Below, one piece after another: positions 1-11,149 of a stretch of 64,000 bases of DNA. The stretch is from Ophthalmolycus amberensis. Taxonomy: Eukaryota > Chordata > Actinopteri > Perciformes > Zoarcidae. How positions within the stretch are numbered: position 1 is the stretch's first letter; each line of letters begins with the position of its first letter. The translations under genes were made by a program, and so were the position numbers. The stretch covers positions 803,501 to 867,500 of the forward strand of contig JAFEUB010001428.1 in assembly GCA_024529925.1 (NCBI GenBank), written 5' to 3'. The notes under the pieces were generated by a model. That model worked only from the letters and a program-made list of their open reading frames with translations. It was not told the DNA's origin and did no database searches.

Positions 1-973
1 GCGCTGCAAAATCGCGTCCAACGCACTGCAAAAAAGCGTCCAACGCGCCGCCGGTCGTGTTCAGACCAAACGCCGCAAAATCTCGTAGCGCCGGAGAGGG
101 GGCGTGGTTTATCGACTGGAAGCCGTTCACCTGGACGCCATTACTTTCCGCTATCAACCGTGAAAGGAATAAGGACAATTGCTGCTTTGTACGTGTTGTG
201 GAAGTCCCTCAAACGTCGGAATGCCAAACGCAGTCATGTCTGGTTCATAATATTGTTCAGAGGAGCTCCGTGGATTGTATCGAGCTGTATTCACTGTGTC
301 TAGCAAGCCACCGGTCGCTGTTTACAGCTGTAGGAACACAACATAAACTGATTTGGCTGTGATTCAACGGAAAATAAACCGACAAAAAGGGACTCCGAAA
401 TAACTACATAATGATGCCGATTTGTAGGCTACTTGTCTTCTCAATGGAGCTCTGATGGATCGGTGCTAGGCTATGCTAACATCGTAGCAGCTCCACCAGC
501 ACTCAATAACGTCACGTAGACGTAAATACGGCAGCGTCTATTCATTGTTTGTACCGTATGGTTTACACACACACATGTATACACGTAGTTTGGTCCGGTC
601 TCTATTGATATGAGGTATCGTAGAGCTCGGGGAACCCACAAACCGCCACTATTAATTTGTCCTCCATTGTTGTTTGTGATTCAGCACCGGCAGGAGCTAC
701 GGCACTGATGACGGGAGCAGCAACTCAACGCTGATAGGCTATCGCGCCACAGCGTCACGCGATTATTTCGCAGAAGTTGAAAAATTTCAACTTGCGCGTT
801 GGCGATTTTGCGGCGTCCAACGCGTCCACCGCGTCCACCGCACTGCAATAACGCGTCCAACGCGCCGCGCCATCGCAAAATCGCGGCGCGCCAGTCTCAT
901 CGCGTCTGTGCAGAGACTTTGTATGTAATCTCGACGCGCGTCAAAAAATCAACGCGACCGGTGTGAACGCCCC
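1..973. mobile_element. Right part of a GC-rich DNA transposon remnant, cut by the window edge
   Basis: Both ends of this stretch are packed with CpG-rich words built on GCGTCCAACGCG and CGCAAAATCGCG. The right end reads ACCGGTGTGAACGCCCC and stops abruptly at about 973. A terminus of the type GGGGCGTTCACACC (minus-strand reading) is, from memory, typical of PIF/Harbinger or ISL2EU-like elements of fish, but the family is inferred. The left terminus lies outside the window, so a target-site duplication cannot be checked. Open frames at 57-362 (+) and 681-878 (-) show no recognisable transposase motif and I do not call them genes. Confidence 0.5.
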
Positions 974-2925
974 ATAAGTCCTTTAACAATTTATTCTAAT
1001 TAATCATTTCCTATTTCTGATTTATGTCTCGAACAACTTGACACACACTGCTGAGCTGCACCTCAAATTAATCTTCAGGTTCCCAGCTTTAAGATGACGT
1101 ACACCACCTTAATAAGGATTATACTGTTGACCTGCTATCACCCGCTAAAGATCCCCTGTACCCCCCCAACAAAGGACAAAAACAGCTCATATGTGGGTCA
1201 CTTCCAGCTAGAGTTCAATATAAAAGTGCATGCCCAGATCCTTTGAACATACTTTTTGCCCCAGCACTCTCTTCAGCTGAGTATTCCCCATTGCCTTGTA
1301 TGACTGAAATGAACTCAGATGGACTTCCCCTTTGGTTTACGGTGTGTGTCATCTTTTAGCTCCGCTTCACAACACCTGTTCCTCCTCGTGTGAGGCCTCG
1401 GAGTCAAAGATAGTGAAAACACTGATGTGGTTTTTTACTAAGTCTACACGCTTTTTCACAGTAGAAACAAACCGTACACTCCTTTCCTTTATTTTCTCTA
1501 TTTTGAGGTAAACAGTGCACAACACTGGGTACTCATTTAGCACTTGGCAGCTTTACAGTCCCATGAGAATCCGCAGTATACCGTTAAAAGCTACAGAGTA
1601 ACATTTCCATCACCAATAAAGAAGTTTCCAATTACTAACTACAATTAACAGACAGAGGGATCACAGAGCATTGAGTTTGTTAAATCCCCTAAAACCCATT
1701 TACTACCAAGGGTTGCGAGCACACAGCTACTGTTAAATGCCTCGCGCCATGACAGCATGCAGTCGAAGGAGGAAGTGTTCAAGTGAGGAAACAGAAAGAA
1801 GTAAAAGTCCTGCATTTAAAGTCTGGTCACTGAAAATGAATTATTAACATATTTTCTTGGTCTCTGGTCAAGTGGTTTGGTATATCGGTCGAGGTTTCAT
1901 ATTTCTCCTCCATTTCATTTCAATGCAGGTGAATGGAATTACACTACTGCCGTTTTCATTGAAGCTTTTCTTCACAATCAAAGCTATGGATTATCAAGAT
2001 GACCTGCTGTATTTGGGTGGAGGCAGAAAGACATCTCAGAGACCGACATCCTGAAAACTGGACAAATAAAACCTTAACCACCTGCACGGACGGATACCAC
2101 AAAAGGTAACAGAGAAAATCATCTTTTGGTTTGTTGTTTTTTGCGGTGTGAACAATCACTAGAAGTAAAAATATGAATGTTTTAGCAGCGTATCCAGCGG
2201 ACATCCGGGCCAAGACTTCCTTTTCCGTGCGCTGCTGGTTGTTAACAGTCCGATTGTCAACTTGAGATGTGAAACTGGAGTTGGAGTTGAGAGACGATGT
2301 GTTCGACCGGTTTGTTTCACAAGCTCATGGTCAGTTTACAAGCTAATGTGATGCTAATAGAAAGCTAAATCATCGTTAGACTTACAAACGTGAAACCAGA
2401 ACGCTTCCGATACCAAAATCTTCCCATTGCCAAGAACGCATCATGCAGAATCGGTTTATCGTAATGATACAGTCTATGATTATAATGCGTGCAACAAAAC
2501 AGGGTCATTGGTTTGAATTCTTGTTTTTGTAGATGTTGTTTATGAAGTTATAATAGTTTCATATGTGTGTTACATTTATAGGTGTACAGTATGTTTATTT
2601 ATACTGTATCAACAGTTGAAGGTTTACCAAACATGGACATAAACAGAGAGGTAATCCCAGACCGAAGCCTGCCAGCTGGCATGAATAGTGTTGGCCTTCA
2701 ACTCCGTGGTACATCGACTGTAAACACAAATGAAGCAGTGAAAAATGTGCTGAACTCGGTTGTCAACAGCTGGCAAACGTACACGTGGGGAACATTGGTT
2801 TGTCTTTCCCAGGTCAGAAAAATCCAGCACGTCAGGACAAAGACTTCATTGTTAGTGTTGATCTGGTTCCCCATCATTTGTATTTCGGGGTTCAGTTCCT
2901 GGTATTAATGTATTGGTTTCTTATT
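974..2925. other. Non-coding stretch, nothing recognised
   Basis: AT-rich sequence with only short random frames on both strands. I saw no exon with credible splice sites, no RNA gene and no clear repeat boundary. Confidence 0.5.
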
Positions 2926-3110
2926 ACCTCCACCAGTGAGGTTATGTTTTCGGTTTGGTTTGTTTGTTTGTCAGCAGGATTACGAAAAAAATACTGCTCC
3001 AAGTTTTTATTAAGCGGATCCGAATAACGGGACGGACGCGTTTTTCTTAACATTGGAGATGGGGCATTTGGCCTCGGTGGAGGTCTGCGCTCCTTCTAGT
3101 TTCATATCTA
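2926..3110. repeat. Degenerate dispersed repeat (CCTCC...GGAGGTCTGCGCTC type)
   Basis: The segment opens with ATTACCTCCACCAGTGAGG and a TTTGTTTGTTTGTCAGCAGGATTAC core, and closes with GGTGGAGGTCTGCGCTCC. This combination matches, from memory, a dispersed element found widely in fish genomes. The CCTCCACC/GGTGGAGG ends form a short inverted repeat. It is decayed, with no intact coding content. Confidence 0.5.
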
Positions 3111-3399
3111 CCAAATATCCAAACTGCAGATATAGTATAGAATATTTATAGGTTCATAAATTGCAAAGCACTGCATTAACTTGCTATGTGTTCTGGTGCA
3201 TTAAGATTGATCCAACGTCTTCCAGAGCTTCAGCCAAGAAAACTAGCAAAAACAACAGGAATGAAGTTCATTTAGAAATGGCATAATTCAGACTAAAATA
3301 ATGTAGATAATGTAGAATTATTCATATTTATTAATTACCATATTTTTGAATAACGTTACTAGGGCTGTCTCTGGTCTAAATCTATATCTATTCACTGTG

Positions 3400-3865
3400 T
3401 GAGAGCTGATGTAGCTCAGTTCGTCCGCGGCAGTGTACGTCTGTTCAGTCCATTCTTTTTCAGCGTGATATCTCAGCAACACAAAGAGGGAATTTCTTCA
3501 AATTTGCCACAAATGTCCGCCTGAACTCAACGATGAACTGAGTAAATTTTGGTGGTTAAAGGTGACTGTAACCTCAAGTCCCTCCCTTTCTTGTGAACGC
3601 AATTTCTTGGGAAGGCCTTGAGCGAATTTCTTTAAATTTGGTGGTCAAACGTCACAGTGACCGCAAAAAGAAAACGTTTTTGGCCATACCACGAGAAGTC
3701 ATAGCTAATTGTGACAATTTCACAGAAATGTTTGGGATAAAGTAGGATGAATAAATAAATATGATAAAGAACACATAAACATTTTGGACAGACATGGATG
3801 TAAACTGCAACATGACTGGTTGGCGTAGACAAACAACCGCGAGGCGGTAATTCTAGTTTGAAAAA
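3400..3865. repeat. Dispersed repeat 'family B', copy 1, with two tandem monomers
   Basis: Two related blocks of about 125 bp follow each other: each has a GTCC anchor, then a G(T/A)GA(T/A)ATCTC-like word, GGGAATTTCTTCAAATTTG and a GTGACTG or GTGACCG segment. The right part carries TTTTGGACAGACATGGATGT. Related copies lie at about 24637-24930 and 25590-25710. No coding content is evident. It is probably the body of an old non-autonomous transposon, but the ends are not resolved. Confidence 0.55.
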
Positions 3866-4020
3866 TAACTAACTCTAACTCTTGTACAAAAAGACATTTT
3901 TCTGATTTTGAGTCCAACCAAAAAAACCACATGCTTGTGCAAACCCGCCAGCCTGAGAAGATTCTCCCTCAGAGACACAAGTCCTGCTGTTGCTCAACCA
4001 GCCCCTGGATATCTAATTAC

Positions 4021-4548
4021 ATTTAAACCAGGGGTCTCAAACTCATTTTCACTCCGGGCCACGTCAGCATCATGGCCGCCCACAAAGGGCCGGTTGTAAA
4101 TGTCACTACTCGTAACATATTGTTAAATAACTCTCTGCATTCACAGTTTAAAGTAGTCTTCAATGTACTCACAATACATTTCCATGTTAAATGTACAGTA
4201 ACCAGCCAAAGAGCTGCTTCTATGACTGTTTAAGTATCTCATAATTTTGACTTTCAATCTCATAATTTTGACTTTCAATCTCATAATTTTGACTGTCAAT
4301 CTCATAATTTTGACTGTCAATCTCATCATTTTGACTTTCAATCTCATCATTTTGACTTTCTATCTAGAATTATGACTTTCTATCATAGTTATGACTTTCT
4401 ATCTCATAATTTCGACTATGGGGATATTTTTATTTAAGTCTAACTTTAAAAAAAACTTTTTTTGCTGGCAGATTCGCGGGCCACATAAAATTACGTAGCG
4501 GGCCGGATTCGGCCCGCGGGCCGGGAGTTTGAGACCCCTGATTTAAAC
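4021..4548. mobile_element. Non-autonomous hAT transposon with perfect 8-bp target-site duplication
   Basis: The element occupies 4029-4540 (512 bp). Its ends are perfect 16-bp inverted repeats (CAGGGGTCTCAAACTC at the left, its reverse complement at the right), followed inward by GC-rich GGGCC/CGGCCCG blocks. It is flanked by the direct 8-bp duplication ATTTAAAC at 4021-4028 and 4541-4548, the diagnostic duplication length for hAT elements. No transposase is encoded; the centre is a minisatellite. The undamaged ends suggest a fairly recent insertion. Confidence 0.93.
4236..4418. repeat. 21-22-bp minisatellite inside the hAT element
   Basis: About nine units built on TCTCATAATTTTGACTTTCAA lie in tandem, drifting towards the right end (CATCATTTTGAC, then TAGTTATGACTTTCTATC). 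The array sits in the middle of the element at 4029-4540 and accounts for roughly a third of its length. Confidence 0.85.
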
Positions 4549-5171
4549 AGTGCCCACACGCATTCCTCATGCCTCTCCTGTTGCTGTGGGCTTGTCCAAT
4601 GATTGCTCTTGTTACCTGGTTTGTTTACAAAGAGAGCACTGCACTGCCTGACTACTGCTGTAAACCTTTCGTCACAACATCAGATCGTCTCACTCTCAGT
4701 ATAATGAGTGGGCTTGGTCTCAATTAGGGTTTTTGTTTGTAACTCTGGAGAGCAGTTTTCTCTGGCTCGTTTAGGTTTAAATGGATGGTTTGGTGGTAAT
4801 GGTTTGATGAATCATCCTGGTGAGCTTAATTACATACTCTGTGTAAGAGAAGGAATCAGAAATAAAGAGAGAGAGAGTGACAGATGAAGGAGGGAGGAAA
4901 AGCGTGAGAAATAACTGAAGAAGTCACAGCGTCCCTACCTACTTTGATAAAATCAAATATGAGTGCATTAATGTGACCCCAACTGCATATTTGTCTGTGT
5001 TGGGTTAGGGTTAAGGACTATGTATAAAAAGCAACATCTTTCAATAAAATTAATTAAAGCACAAAATACCTTGTTTGTTCGTGCCCGCTAGAAAAACACA
5101 GAAGCTTGTTCTGATCGGATCCCAATCGGAAGGACTTCATTTGTTGGTGCCTTCCAAAACCATTTCATTTT

Positions 5172-6014
5172 ATGATGTCCAGCAGAGACCGGTCCACCGT
5201 GGACAGACCCAGATCCTCCAGCAGAGACCGGTCCACCGTGGACAGACCCAGATCCTCCAGCAGAGACCGGTCCACCGTGGACAGACCCAGATCCTCAAGC
5301 AGAGACCGGTCCACCGTGGACAGACTCAGATCCTCCAGCAGAGACCGGTCCACCGTGGACAGACCCAGATCCTCCAGCAGAGACCGGTCCACCGTGGACA
5401 GACCCAGATCCTCCAGCAGAGACCGGTCCACCGTGGACAGACCCAGATCCTCCAGCAGAGACCGGTCCACCGTGGACAGACCCAGATCCTCAAGCAGAGA
5501 CCGGTCCACTGTGGACAGACCCAGATCCTCCAGCAGAGACCGGTCCACTGTGTCCAGACCCAGATCCTCCAGCAGAGACCGGTCCACCGTGGACAGACCC
5601 AGATCCTCCAGCAGAGACCAGTCCACCGTGGACAGACCCAGATCCTCCAGCAGAGACCGGTCCACTGTGTCCAGACCCAGATCCTCCAGCAGAGACCGGT
5701 CCACCATGGACAGACCCAGATCCTCCAGCAGAGACCGGTCCACTGTGTCCAGACCCACATCTGGCTTCAATGCAGCCTTCAACTTGCAGTCGGAGCTCCG
5801 GCGGGCGGAGGAGAGCTCTGCTCCCGGCATGAGCGTCTCCTCCTCCTACCAGGAGCAGAGCTTTGCCTCGCTGCTCCGCCGGTCCCCGGTGGGAACCAAC
5901 ACCGACACCACGCTGCTGGAGACCCAGACAGTATTGCTAGGTCCGCTGGAAGGAAGAGAACCAGAACCAGGACTGACCGGGGCAGACTGTCAGACTTTTG
6001 CTGCAGAAAAATGA
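5172..6014 (+). CDS. Possible unrecognised exon: 13-residue repeat protein with GC-rich tail
   Basis: An open frame of 280 codons starts at an ATG just before a 39-bp tandem array and continues 80-90 codons beyond it. Each unit reads SSSRDRSTVDRPR; 15 units occur, several with V-S instead of V-D. The tail (about 5758-5945) contains SELRRAEESSAPG and SYQEQSFASLLRRSPVG, and its third codon positions are strongly G/C-biased, as in a coding exon. A TCCAG at 5177-5181 could act as a splice acceptor, so the ATG need not be the start. I do not recognise the family. Against a gene: 39 is a multiple of three, so several frames on both strands stay open through the array; no exact AATAAA was seen soon after the stop; and no partner exon was found. 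It could be the last exon of a gene that begins left of the window. Confidence 0.3.
   Translation: MMSSRDRSTVDRPRSSSRDRSTVDRPRSSSRDRSTVDRPRSSSRDRSTVDRLRSSSRDRSTVDRPRSSSRDRSTVDRPRSSSRDRSTVDRPRSSSRDRSTVDRPRSSSRDRSTVDRPRSSSRDRSTVSRPRSSSRDRSTVDRPRSSSRDQSTVDRPRSSSRDRSTVSRPRSSSRDRSTMDRPRSSSRDRSTVSRPTSGFNAAFNLQSELRRAEESSAPGMSVSSSYQEQSFASLLRRSPVGTNTDTTLLETQTVLLGPLEGREPEPGLTGADCQTFAAEK
5177..5757. repeat. 39-bp minisatellite, 15 units
   Basis: The unit contains AGAGACCGGTCCACCGTGGA followed by CAGACCCAGATCCTCCAGC. Units differ at few positions: ACC/ACT, a GGA/TCC change near the centre in units 10, 13 and 15, TCC/TCA in two units, and single changes in others. The low divergence points to recent expansion or gene conversion. 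Confidence 0.95.
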
Positions 6015-8140
6015 CTAAAGGGTGACTGGTCCTCGGAAACAATGTTCCTCGTTGCAACTTTAACTACATAAAAAATAACCTTGAACTTGATTCATGACAT
6101 CATAACATTGCTAGAACCTTCATCTAAAGCAAATTACACACTGCACTCAAAGTAGCATGTAAACATGTCATACAGAATTGCAACCTTCCTACAAGAGTAT
6201 TACTCAACGACTGCAAGGCTGCCTGTCGTACGTAAACACACGAACACAGAATCTTCTGAACGCGTAGAAACCCTCTCAGGAGTTTTGCACAGGTTGGATC
6301 CTTTCTAGCAGTTTTTGTTTGTGGTTCTAAAACACTACAAAGTCACACTACTTACTCCTCTCACTCTCAACAGATAAGAGTCATACTTGCTTCGAGCCCT
6401 CGGGCTTTGACACGGCTGATGCTGCTGTTTCTCTCGGGAGCACAGTGTTGTAAAAAAGGGATACGAGTCTGGCACTGTTCACCCAATATGGATGTAAACA
6501 CTCTAATGCTGAAGGTGAGCAGTTAAAGCTCAGTCACTGTTTCATTAAATGAGAACAGAAAATGTGAACGAGGTCTTGTTGAGGTCTGCCTGATGAGAAG
6601 TGACACGTAACAAAAGGAAATAGCAAGTTTAGGATGCATGCAAAGGAGCTAAGAACACATGACTACCTTCAATATACTGTAAAGATTCAGGCTTCTTTAT
6701 GAAAAGCATACGCCTGGAACATGTTTTACTTCAGCAGTTAAACATCTGTTGTCCAAACGTGTAACAGCAGATCTGGTTCCTGTTCTTCTGGCCGAACACA
6801 GAGCGAGATCAGTCTGTGATTGTTTGTGATTCTGTACTGTGGTCAGGTAATAATCCATCTGCAGTTATGACAATGTTTCAGTCAGTTGTCAGACACAGTA
6901 GGAAAACCTCTTGCTCTCACAGTTAAACCGAGGGGCATTGGCCAAAAGTGCAAATTCAATCATGCAACAAATAAATCACATTCATGCGTTGAATCATAAT
7001 ATTTCAGTATTTTATCATTTAACTCAAGGGTGGTTTGTCTAACTACGCGCTTTGTCTCTCTTACTTTCGTGTCCGTACGCTGCCTCACTGCGAGCGAACA
7101 CATTATTCTTGGTAGATTGTATCTCATATTTATGGACATGCACATCTGTTTGTTATTCCAACAACAGTAACATTTCAGCACCACATTAAATATTCATAGC
7201 CGGCATCTGGTCAGTGTTTCTCTGTGTGCGGCCAGAAAACGTAGCAATTCAATCAAACATTCGGGGATGGATTGACACGTAAAGGATGATTTTTTTTTAT
7301 GCTTGGCAAACTAAAACTTATAAACTATTATGAAGCCATTATTTTGGTCTGAAAATGAATGATGCGGTACATTTGTGTGCATTTAAAAAAATGCATCCAT
7401 CCTGACATGAACTGAGCATAAAGAAACGTTCACCTGTACATTCACACACTAACGGGTTCATTTAGAAGCTGCTCTGTGCAAATACATTGAACTAGCTGAC
7501 ATGTAGCCTGACTGGAACGTTTAGGGGCTAAAGTTGTGATTTAGAGATACTTGTGAAGGAAGTGGGCACATACTCTCCAGATAAAGATAAGTATTTCCTC
7601 CGGTATCAGTGGTTCTCTATCAATTATTTATAATCACATCAACTTGCAGATGGTAAGTGTCTTCGGCATTCTTATGAGATAGCTTTGGGCCGTTAGTGTT
7701 TTTTCGCGACATGAAATCATCTGTTTTTCATTTCTGACTCAGCAATATTGCAACCACATAAATGAAGCTTCATGATTTGCCTCCAACTATTTGCTTCCCC
7801 ACGGGGCGCTCCAGGCAGAGTGCTGTATGTGGTACCATTGTTTTCCAGCTTGTGCCATCACTAACAAACCAGCCATGTTCCAAAGCAGGGGACACGAAGA
7901 TACCAGATGTCGTGTGATGTTGAAAGTAAAGAAGCTCTTTGTTAACAACGATGTTACCAACAGGGAGGAACATCTGCTGCAGGATTAGCAGGCAGCAGAC
8001 TTTTAGACGTCCCTCGAAATCATGGTATTGTTTTGAAACCCTTCACCTACTGGGGTTCTGAACATGACATGTGTGTTGTAGCAAAAGTTTTATTTACTTA
8101 TATCTGTCAGACATGTGTAACTTATTTTGAGTTGAATTGT
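6015..8140. other. Non-coding stretch, nothing recognised
   Basis: No credible exon, RNA gene or bounded repeat was identified. The small frames on both strands lack family motifs. Confidence 0.5.
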
Positions 8141-8141
8141 T

Positions 8142-8350
8142 TAGCGTGATTTTTTCAGCGTAAATTGTTCAGCACAACTCTCATTCAGAGCAACTCGTTT
8201 GGCGCAACTTGTGTTTCGCGTGACTCCCGTTCAGTGCAACTTCAGCGTCAATTGTTCAGCGTCAATTGTTCAGCGTCAATTGTTCAGCGTCAATTGTTTA
8301 GCGTGATTTTTTCAGCGTAAATTGTTCAGCTTGACTCGTTCAGTGTGCCG
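8142..8350. repeat. Tandem repeat of GTCAATTGTTCAGC (14 bp) with degenerate flanks
   Basis: Four near-identical 14-bp units occur at about 8245-8300. They are flanked on both sides by looser variants of the same theme (AGCGTGATTTTTTCAGCGTAA appears on each side, then TTCAGC-CAACT words). The whole block looks like an old array re-homogenised in its middle. Confidence 0.8.
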
Positions 8351-9017
8351 GGTTACTACTTCTCATCACTATAAGGAGGACCCTTAAAGAACATCTCGTT
8401 GTCTGCCATTATTACTGGGTGTGACGACGTTGAGAATTATTAAACTCTTTTCACTACCAGTGACAAAGCTGAGGAATCAATTGTTGCGCAACAATTCAGC
8501 TGACGTCACTCTCCCAGACGGCAGATCCAGACGGAGGCAGACAGCTCATGACTACAACACCGCTCGTCTTACCTGCTTACCCTCCGGTTCTACTTGGCTA
8601 CGTACCACAGAGGGGAAAAACCAGAGTAAATAGATTTAGGGATTTAATAGGGCTTCTTAGACACTGCCCAGGGTATGTCAAATGATGACCAACTGGGGGG
8701 AAAGAACAGAGGGATGGGTGCTCTCTGTAGTTAGACTCAGATTTATTGGGAGCAGGCTTTGAAGAAGACACATATCCGAGATGTCAGCCTGTTCATCTGC
8801 TCAATAAATCTCCAGAGCAGACCACAGCCCTCTCATCCTCTCTTATTCTTTAGTTAGTCATCCTTTGATGTGCCCAGGGTAAAAAGTAAATTATCAGTCT
8901 GTAAATACTGTTAATGACACCCTCTAAAACATGATTATTGGCTTTGTTTACATGTTTACCTGCTACATATTGCGTACATATGTTGTTGTTTTGTTTTTAA
9001 ACTCTGAAATGTTCTTT

Positions 9018-9222
9018 CTCTGCACAGAGAAGCTCTGCACAGAGAAGCTCTGCACAGAGAAGCTCTGCACAGAGAAGCTCTGCACAGAGAAGCACTGCAC
9101 AGAGAAGCTCTGCACAGAGAAGCTCTGCACAGAGAAGCTCTGCACAGAGAAGCTCTGCACAGAGAAGCTCTGCACAGAGAAGCTCTGCACAGAGAAGCTC
9201 TGCACAGAGAAGCTCTGCACAG
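9018..9222. repeat. 15-bp tandem array (AGAAGCTCTGCACAG), about 13.7 units
   Basis: The units are almost identical, with one AGCAC variant near 9091. The array abuts, and seems to have grown out of, the LINE coding end that starts at its right edge. The open frame through it is a by-product of the 15-bp period. Confidence 0.95.
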
Positions 9223-9334
9223 CTCCTTCAGTCACCGGCTGATTCACCCCCGGTGTCTGAGGGAGAGGTACCGCAAGTCCTTTCTCCCCGCTGCTGTCAG
9301 GCTGCACAACAAACTGCTCTCGGTGGACCACTAA
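9212..9334 (+). pseudogene. C-terminal end of a LINE (L2/CR1-like) ORF2, 5'-truncated
   Basis: Translated in the frame of the stop at 9332-9334, this reads HSSFSHRLIHPRCLRERYRK, then SFLPAAVRLHN and a few residues to the stop. An RYRKSFLPAAVRLHN-type ending is characteristic of reverse-transcriptase polyproteins of L2/CR1-clade LINEs, to my knowledge. The upstream coding part is absent and replaced by the 15-bp array. Only a remnant is present. Confidence 0.75.
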
Positions 9335-9680
9335 CACTTGAACACTTGAACACGAACACTTTGCACACACTGAACACTTTAATTCATTCACCTGGTGCAA
9401 TATCTCTTCTAATCCGTGCAATATCCAATACGTTTTAAGTATTTACCTGATCCGCCTGTATATTCTGTATATTCTGTATATTCTGTATATACTGGCATAT
9501 TTAGTATATCTAATACTCTTCTTACTGTCTTATTTTATTACTGTTCTACTGTTTACTGTTTAGTTTATTATATTACTTGATTTTTATCTTTATTTTATTA
9601 CTTGTGAGCAATGCTGCTGTAATCCTGTAATTTCCCCACTGAGGGACTAATAAAGGATTATCTTATCTTATCTTATCTTC
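9223..9680 (+). mobile_element. 3' end of an L2/CR1-like LINE with (TTATC)n tail
   Basis: After the ORF2 stop comes an AT-rich 3' UTR, then CCCCACTGAGGGACTAATAA and AGGATTATCTTATCTTATCT, a pentanucleotide tail as expected for L2/CR1-type retroposition. The insertion is 5'-truncated, as usual for LINEs. Confidence 0.8.
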
Positions 9681-11100
9681 TAAAATGTTCTTGTGGAAAT
9701 GGTACTTGTAAATATAGTTCAATGCACAGAAGTGAAGCATGATGGGATAATAAGGACACAATAAAGTGCTTATGTTCCTCCACTATGATAACAATTCAAC
9801 AATCAGCATGGGATTCAAAACAGTCGCCAGAATAAAATATAGGCATGGATGCGTTGCATTTTGACGTTTCTGAAGAAAAGATGTGTTTTTGAAAATAAAG
9901 TTTTGTTGTGTGTGAATTATTAGGAGAGCAGTCTGTGATTATGTGTCAGTTAATATTTTCCTTTTGGTCTTTTTCTGTGCACACTGAACTGATCTGACAT
10001 CATCTCACTCATATTCTTCTATCAAACATTTCCATCATTACTTCATTCCAATTACTTTCTCAACTCTCTCTGTTGCGTCACAGAAAATCAAGTTTATACA
10101 AGTAAGAAAGACTCACGTGCCGACGATGATACCTGATGTCGGGATCCAGCTCGTGTGACATCAGAGCCACTGTTTTCACAAAGGAACTGGAGTGGGGTTG
10201 GAAGTCTGACTCAAATTGACTCAGACCTCCAGACGGAGCTCCACATGCCTGAAGGGCAGATTCCCAGGAACGTCTATGAGATCATTCCCTCTGCAGTAGA
10301 AAATCCTATAAGCTCAGTGACTCACTCCGCAAATTGGCTGGGGAAATGAACGAATCAAGAAGTGGGGCAGAGAGGATGCTGGGATATCCACTGACAAATG
10401 GGAGAGGTCTTTCCTGCCAGGGAGGCGTCCACGTTACAGTACAACATCTTCATTATTGATGTTGATACTCAAGGTTTTTGCAGCTTTTTGCTTAAGACCC
10501 CTGATCATGGAGTTTATGGACTGGCCTTAGTTTTAAGTGCATGTCCAGATTCATTTACAAGCCCCAAAGACCAGCATGTTTATGTTTTCATTTCTCTTCA
10601 GTCACGCCAGCATTAGTGTACAGATATAGAGTGCTGCAGGAGTTGGGGTGTTTTTTGTAGGCCAAAAAGCCAATGGGATTCCTTCATTGGATTTTGGATT
10701 ATTGCAGAAAATAAACTCTGTGGCAAACAAACGTTTACGATACTTACATGTTTCGCATCAGCAAAATAAAATAATAATAATAAACCACTTTTATGAATAT
10801 TGAAGCATGAATACAATCACCAGAAGTAAAAAGCTAACGTTAGGCTTTAAACGAAGATTTATACTTTAACAGAAACTCAGCATTCAGAGGAAAGACTTCA
10901 GTCCAACAAATACAACATCTGGCAACACAAGCACACTGACATATTGTTGTAGTTTGCTAACTTGTCAATATGTTCAGGATAAAAAAGTCAAAGAAATTGG
11001 ATGTAGAAAGACCTCATGCTGTCCCTGATGGTGCAACAATAGGAATTAAATAACAGAAGAGAAGGAAAAGAACAAGGAAACACAGAAAAACATCCACTCG
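9681..11100. other. Non-coding upstream flank of pdlim4
   Basis: No gene or bounded repeat recognised. This lies between the LINE fragment and the CpG-richer region preceding the pdlim4 start codon. Confidence 0.5.
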
Positions 11101-11106
11101 GTTCTA

Positions 11107-11131
11107 GCATATCCCCCCCCCCCCCCCCCCC
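11107..11131. repeat. Poly-C tract just upstream of the pdlim4 promoter region
   Basis: A run of about 20-25 C residues precedes CACATATTTATTTATC. Homopolymer length may be uncertain in the assembly. Confidence 0.9.
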
Positions 11132-11149
11132 ACATATTTATTTATCTGC

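Noticed and set aside
3409..3455. tRNA-like A-box word TAGCTCAGT at the start of family B copy 1
   Set aside because: The B-box is poor and no cloverleaf can be drawn; the other family B copies lack it.
5165..5830. Minus-strand and alternate-frame open frames over the 39-bp array
   Set aside because: A 39-bp period keeps several frames open. Only the plus-strand frame continuing into the GC3-rich tail has any coding-like composition.
8931..9421. CTEKL / SFSVQ repeat open frames on both strands
   Set aside because: They are by-products of the 15-bp array next to a LINE fragment, with no independent coding evidence.
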